From NCBI GenBank assembly GCA_044227505.1, contig JBGAWP010000013.1, positions 1 to 64,000 on the forward strand: DNA of 64,000 nt, given 5' to 3'. Each line of letters begins with the position of its first letter. The first letter of the stretch is position 1. The position numbers and the translations under genes are program-made. Under the pieces are notes generated by a model. That model did no database searches, was not told the DNA's origin, and saw nothing but the letters and a program-made list of their open reading frames with translations. This stretch comes from UBA7236 sp044227505 (GTDB taxonomy: Bacteria; Bacteroidota; Bacteroidia; Chitinophagales; BACL12). Shown piece by piece: positions 61,557 through 64,000 of the stretch.

Positions 61557-62480
61557 TTAATTTAATGTTTTAAGATCATTTTTCAACATTTTTGAAAACT
61601 CAGTACTTCCCATATAGTTCATATGCCCGCCATCATTAAAATACTTTTTGTCGCTGTTAATGAATGAACGTTTTACCGTATTATATTGGAGAAAGGGAAT
61701 GTGGTTGGCCATGCAAATGGAGTCGTAATATTTTTGTAATATGGAGTTTTCATATTGAATTCCCGTAAAATTATAAGCAGGTGGATTTACAAAAACAAGT
61801 TCTATGCCCTCCTGAATAAAAGTATTAATTAAGTTTTCAAAGATCTTTTGTTGGTCTTTTTCTATTTTAAAATTTGCTATTTTAAGTTCTTCAATATTTC
61901 TACCAATTTCTTGCACAGGTATGAACCCCGCGTTGTATTCTGAAGTTAAATAAGGATAAGGATCGTATTTGAGCAGCCTGTGAGGTTCCCGGCGGTTTTT
62001 TAGAACAGGGTATCTATTTGTGATTAGCATTGTTTTGTTGAGATCAGGATTAGTAAATAAACTTTCAAAATAAATATTACTTGGAAAATAGAGTGCATCA
62101 TGCTCAAATGTTCTCCAAAGCTCATCTGTATCAAAAAAGAACCATTCCACTGCAAAAATTATTTTATCCGGTTTCGGATAATTAGGTCTGAATATAGTTT
62201 GATACCAATTTTGATAAAATTCAGGGTTTGATCCGTCACAGGCGAAATTATATACGGTTGTTTCTGTATCATTTAACAAGGCAGGTTGAATTCCGTGTGT
62301 TGCGTGGGAAGTTCCGATAATGATGGTATTTGCCTTATATTCCTGTTCAAAAATCTCATTATATTGAAATCCGTAATAATCGTATGGCGTAATCGTTTGT
62401 TTGAACCGAAAATTCAGAATGGTTAGTATTGCAAAAACTATGATTAAAAACCCGATACTTTGTATAAGAAATTTTTTCAT
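61557..62480 (-). CDS. SGNH-like partner of an MBOAT acyltransferase
   Basis: 307 residues. One N-terminal membrane anchor (about 5-25), then an extracytoplasmic SGNH-like fold: IIIGTSHATHG (block I, Ser near 56), AVEWFFFDTDELW, LVFVNPPAY and FNDGGHMNYMGSTEFS (block V, Asp and His). It corresponds to the AlgX/AlgJ/DltD-type partner that receives an acyl group from the MBOAT protein and passes it to an exported polymer. It begins 5 bases downstream of the MBOAT gene, same strand, which supports the pairing. Confidence 0.85.
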   Translation of the reverse strand: MKKFLIQSIGFLIIVFAILTILNFRFKQTITPYDYYGFQYNEIFEQEYKANTIIIGTSHATHGIQPALLNDTETTVYNFACDGSNPEFYQNWYQTIFRPNYPKPDKIIFAVEWFFFDTDELWRTFEHDALYFPSNIYFESLFTNPDLNKTMLITNRYPVLKNRREPHRLLKYDPYPYLTSEYNAGFIPVQEIGRNIEELKIANFKIEKDQQKIFENLINTFIQEGIELVFVNPPAYNFTGIQYENSILQKYYDSICMANHIPFLQYNTVKRSFINSDKKYFNDGGHMNYMGSTEFSKMLKNDLKTLN

Positions 62481-62485
62481 ATTAT

Positions 62486-63922
62486 TTAAAATTGAAAATA
62501 AATAAATTCCTGACTGTTACCTGAATAAATATATATAACTGCTAATATTATTAAATAAACGCTCCATCTTATTAATCCGGATTTAATGTGTCTCATGTTT
62601 GAAATTGCAAATTGATGCTCTCTTCCCAGCCATTCGATCAACAAGAAACATGGAAGGAATATCTTTATGGTTGTTGGGATAATAAGTGGAGTATTAAACA
62701 AGGATCCTGAAAAAATAGTGGATAGGTAATGAAATGCATGGCCAAGATCATCGGCTCTGAAAAATATCCAGGCTAAAACCACCAACATAAATGTTAAAAG
62801 CATTTTAAAAAGATCTTTAATACCCGGCAAATATTTTCCTGTAGCAATAATATCCAGATTATTTCTGTTTTTATTTAACAGTAATAATGGAATAAAATAA
62901 ATAGCATTAAGTGCGCCCCAAACAATAAATGTCCAGTTCGCGCCGTGCCAGAAACCGCTGATGATAAAAATGATGAAGGTGTTTCTTACCTTGGTTAAGG
63001 TGTTACCTTTGCTTCCTCCCAGGGGAATGTATAAATAGTCCCGGAACCATGTTGAAAGAGAGATATGCCATCTTCGCCAAAATTCCGCAATATCCCTGGA
63101 AAAATAAGGGAATGCAAAATTCCTCAACAGATCAATTCCAAAAAGTTTTGCGGTGCCGATTGCAATATCCGAATATCCTGAAAAATCACAATAAATTTGA
63201 AAAGCAAAAAATACAGCACCTATTAGAAGTGTGCTCCCGGAATGCATTTCTGCATTATTGAAAGCAGCATTTGCATAAATGGCACATTGGTCAGCTATCA
63301 CAATTTTTTTAAATAAACCCCATAAAATTTGTCGCAAACCGTCAACAGCTTTTTCATGTTCAAAAATTCTTTTTTTCTGTATTTGCGGTAAAAGGTGGGT
63401 TGCCCTTTCAATAGGTCCTGCAACTAAAAGGGGGAAGAAACTTACAAATACACCATAAATTAAAAAACTGCGCTCGGCTTTTATTCTCCCTTTATACAGA
63501 TCGATCACATACGACAATCCGTGAAAAGTATAAAATGAAATTCCAACAGGCAATATCACTTTTAAAGTCCAGGGATTAACTTGCAATCCGAATTGCGAAA
63601 GCAGCTCTCCAAATGATTCTGCGAAAAAATTGAAATATTTAAAAAATCCAAGAAATCCAAGATTAATAATTATACTTAAGTAAAACCAAAATTTCTTTTG
63701 ATTTTTATTCTTCGCCTGCTCAATTTTTATGCCCGAGAGAAAATCTAATAAGGTTGAAAACAAAAGCAGAAAAAGAAATCTCCAATCCCAGCATGCATAA
63801 AAAAAATAACTGGATGCCAAAAGCAAAACATTCTGAAATTTAAGATTCCTGTTTGCAACAAACCAATACAGTATGAATACTATAGGCAGAAATAGCGCGA
63901 ATCCTAAGGAGTTAAAAAGCAT
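62486..63922 (-). CDS. MBOAT-family membrane O-acyltransferase (AlgI-like)
   Basis: 478 residues with about ten to twelve membrane helices. MBOAT marks: GISFYTFHGLSYVIDLYKG, AEFWRRWHISLSTWFRDYLY, IPLGGSKGNTLTKVRN and the catalytic His in ISGFWHGANWTFIVWGALNA. It moves an acyl (usually acetyl) group across the membrane to a polymer or to its SGNH partner encoded 5 bases downstream. No polysaccharide synthesis genes are visible before the right edge, so the acceptor is unknown. Confidence 0.93.
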   Translation of the reverse strand: MLFNSLGFALFLPIVFILYWFVANRNLKFQNVLLLASSYFFYACWDWRFLFLLLFSTLLDFLSGIKIEQAKNKNQKKFWFYLSIIINLGFLGFFKYFNFFAESFGELLSQFGLQVNPWTLKVILPVGISFYTFHGLSYVIDLYKGRIKAERSFLIYGVFVSFFPLLVAGPIERATHLLPQIQKKRIFEHEKAVDGLRQILWGLFKKIVIADQCAIYANAAFNNAEMHSGSTLLIGAVFFAFQIYCDFSGYSDIAIGTAKLFGIDLLRNFAFPYFSRDIAEFWRRWHISLSTWFRDYLYIPLGGSKGNTLTKVRNTFIIFIISGFWHGANWTFIVWGALNAIYFIPLLLLNKNRNNLDIIATGKYLPGIKDLFKMLLTFMLVVLAWIFFRADDLGHAFHYLSTIFSGSLFNTPLIIPTTIKIFLPCFLLIEWLGREHQFAISNMRHIKSGLIRWSVYLIILAVIYIYSGNSQEFIYFQF

Positions 63923-64000
63923 TTAATATGCAAAAAATTTTCATAAAGAATTTGGTTTGAATAGAGGCAATTATGATCTAAAAGTATAAAATATTAGACA

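Overview
The window is chromosomal DNA from a member of the Bacteroidota; I cannot place the order. The evidence is AT-rich DNA, several secreted proteins ending in a type IX secretion (T9SS, Por) sorting domain, starts without Shine-Dalgarno sequences, and repeated TAnnTTTG (-7) promoter elements just upstream of genes, which is the Bacteroidota sigma-A consensus. Several genes start with TTG or GTG. I saw no tRNA, rRNA, CRISPR array, integrase or transposase.

Layout. 1-6 kb: a minus-strand run with a long two-times-eight-blade propeller T9SS protein, then a translationally coupled set of P-loop protein, ABC exporter and lipoprotein. 6-13.6 kb: a tandem AAA+ ATPase of CbbX/SpoVK type, a THEP1-like NTPase beside an unusual membrane protein, a sulfite-oxidase-like enzyme, and PPK2. 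13.8-16.4 kb: a laminin-B-like T9SS protein and an ECF sigma / RskA-type anti-sigma pair. 16.5-21.4 kb: complex I genes nuoA-B-C-D-E-F only; nuoG-N do not follow. 21.4-24.1 kb: a metallophosphoesterase broken by one in-frame stop, a DUF1415 protein and an SGNH hydrolase. 24.3-29.6 kb: a five-gene envelope ABC system in which the binding protein is membrane-anchored and fused to an OmpA-type peptidoglycan-binding domain; this is the most system-like unknown here. 30.4-34.4 kb: ComF, an acyl-CoA synthetase and ThiL. 34.9-39.0 kb: three tandem paralogous secreted T9SS proteins that look like SGNH hydrolases, one of which has lost both apparent catalytic positions. 39.2-43.4 kb: small membrane proteins, a winged-helix regulator, an EEP-family protein, DgkA and DUF1361. 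44-50.2 kb: a Cys/Met PLP enzyme, MeaB, a beta-barrel, a nitroreductase, a DUF3179 protein and a lipoprotein. 50.6-59.3 kb (minus strand): amine oxidase, TPM protein, M28 peptidase, RpiB, TatC, an OmpA lipoprotein and a HerA-like ATPase. 59.4-64 kb: RadA, lipocalin, and an MBOAT/SGNH acyl-transfer pair.

The intergenic DNA is unusual. Arrays with a strict 7-bp period but many unrelated heptamers sit mainly next to stop codons, together with longer dispersed repeats (70 bp, 67-88 bp and 45 bp units), palindromic hairpin elements and a ~200-bp foldback element. Much of the noncoding space is repeat-derived, and in places it has entered the 3' end of genes.
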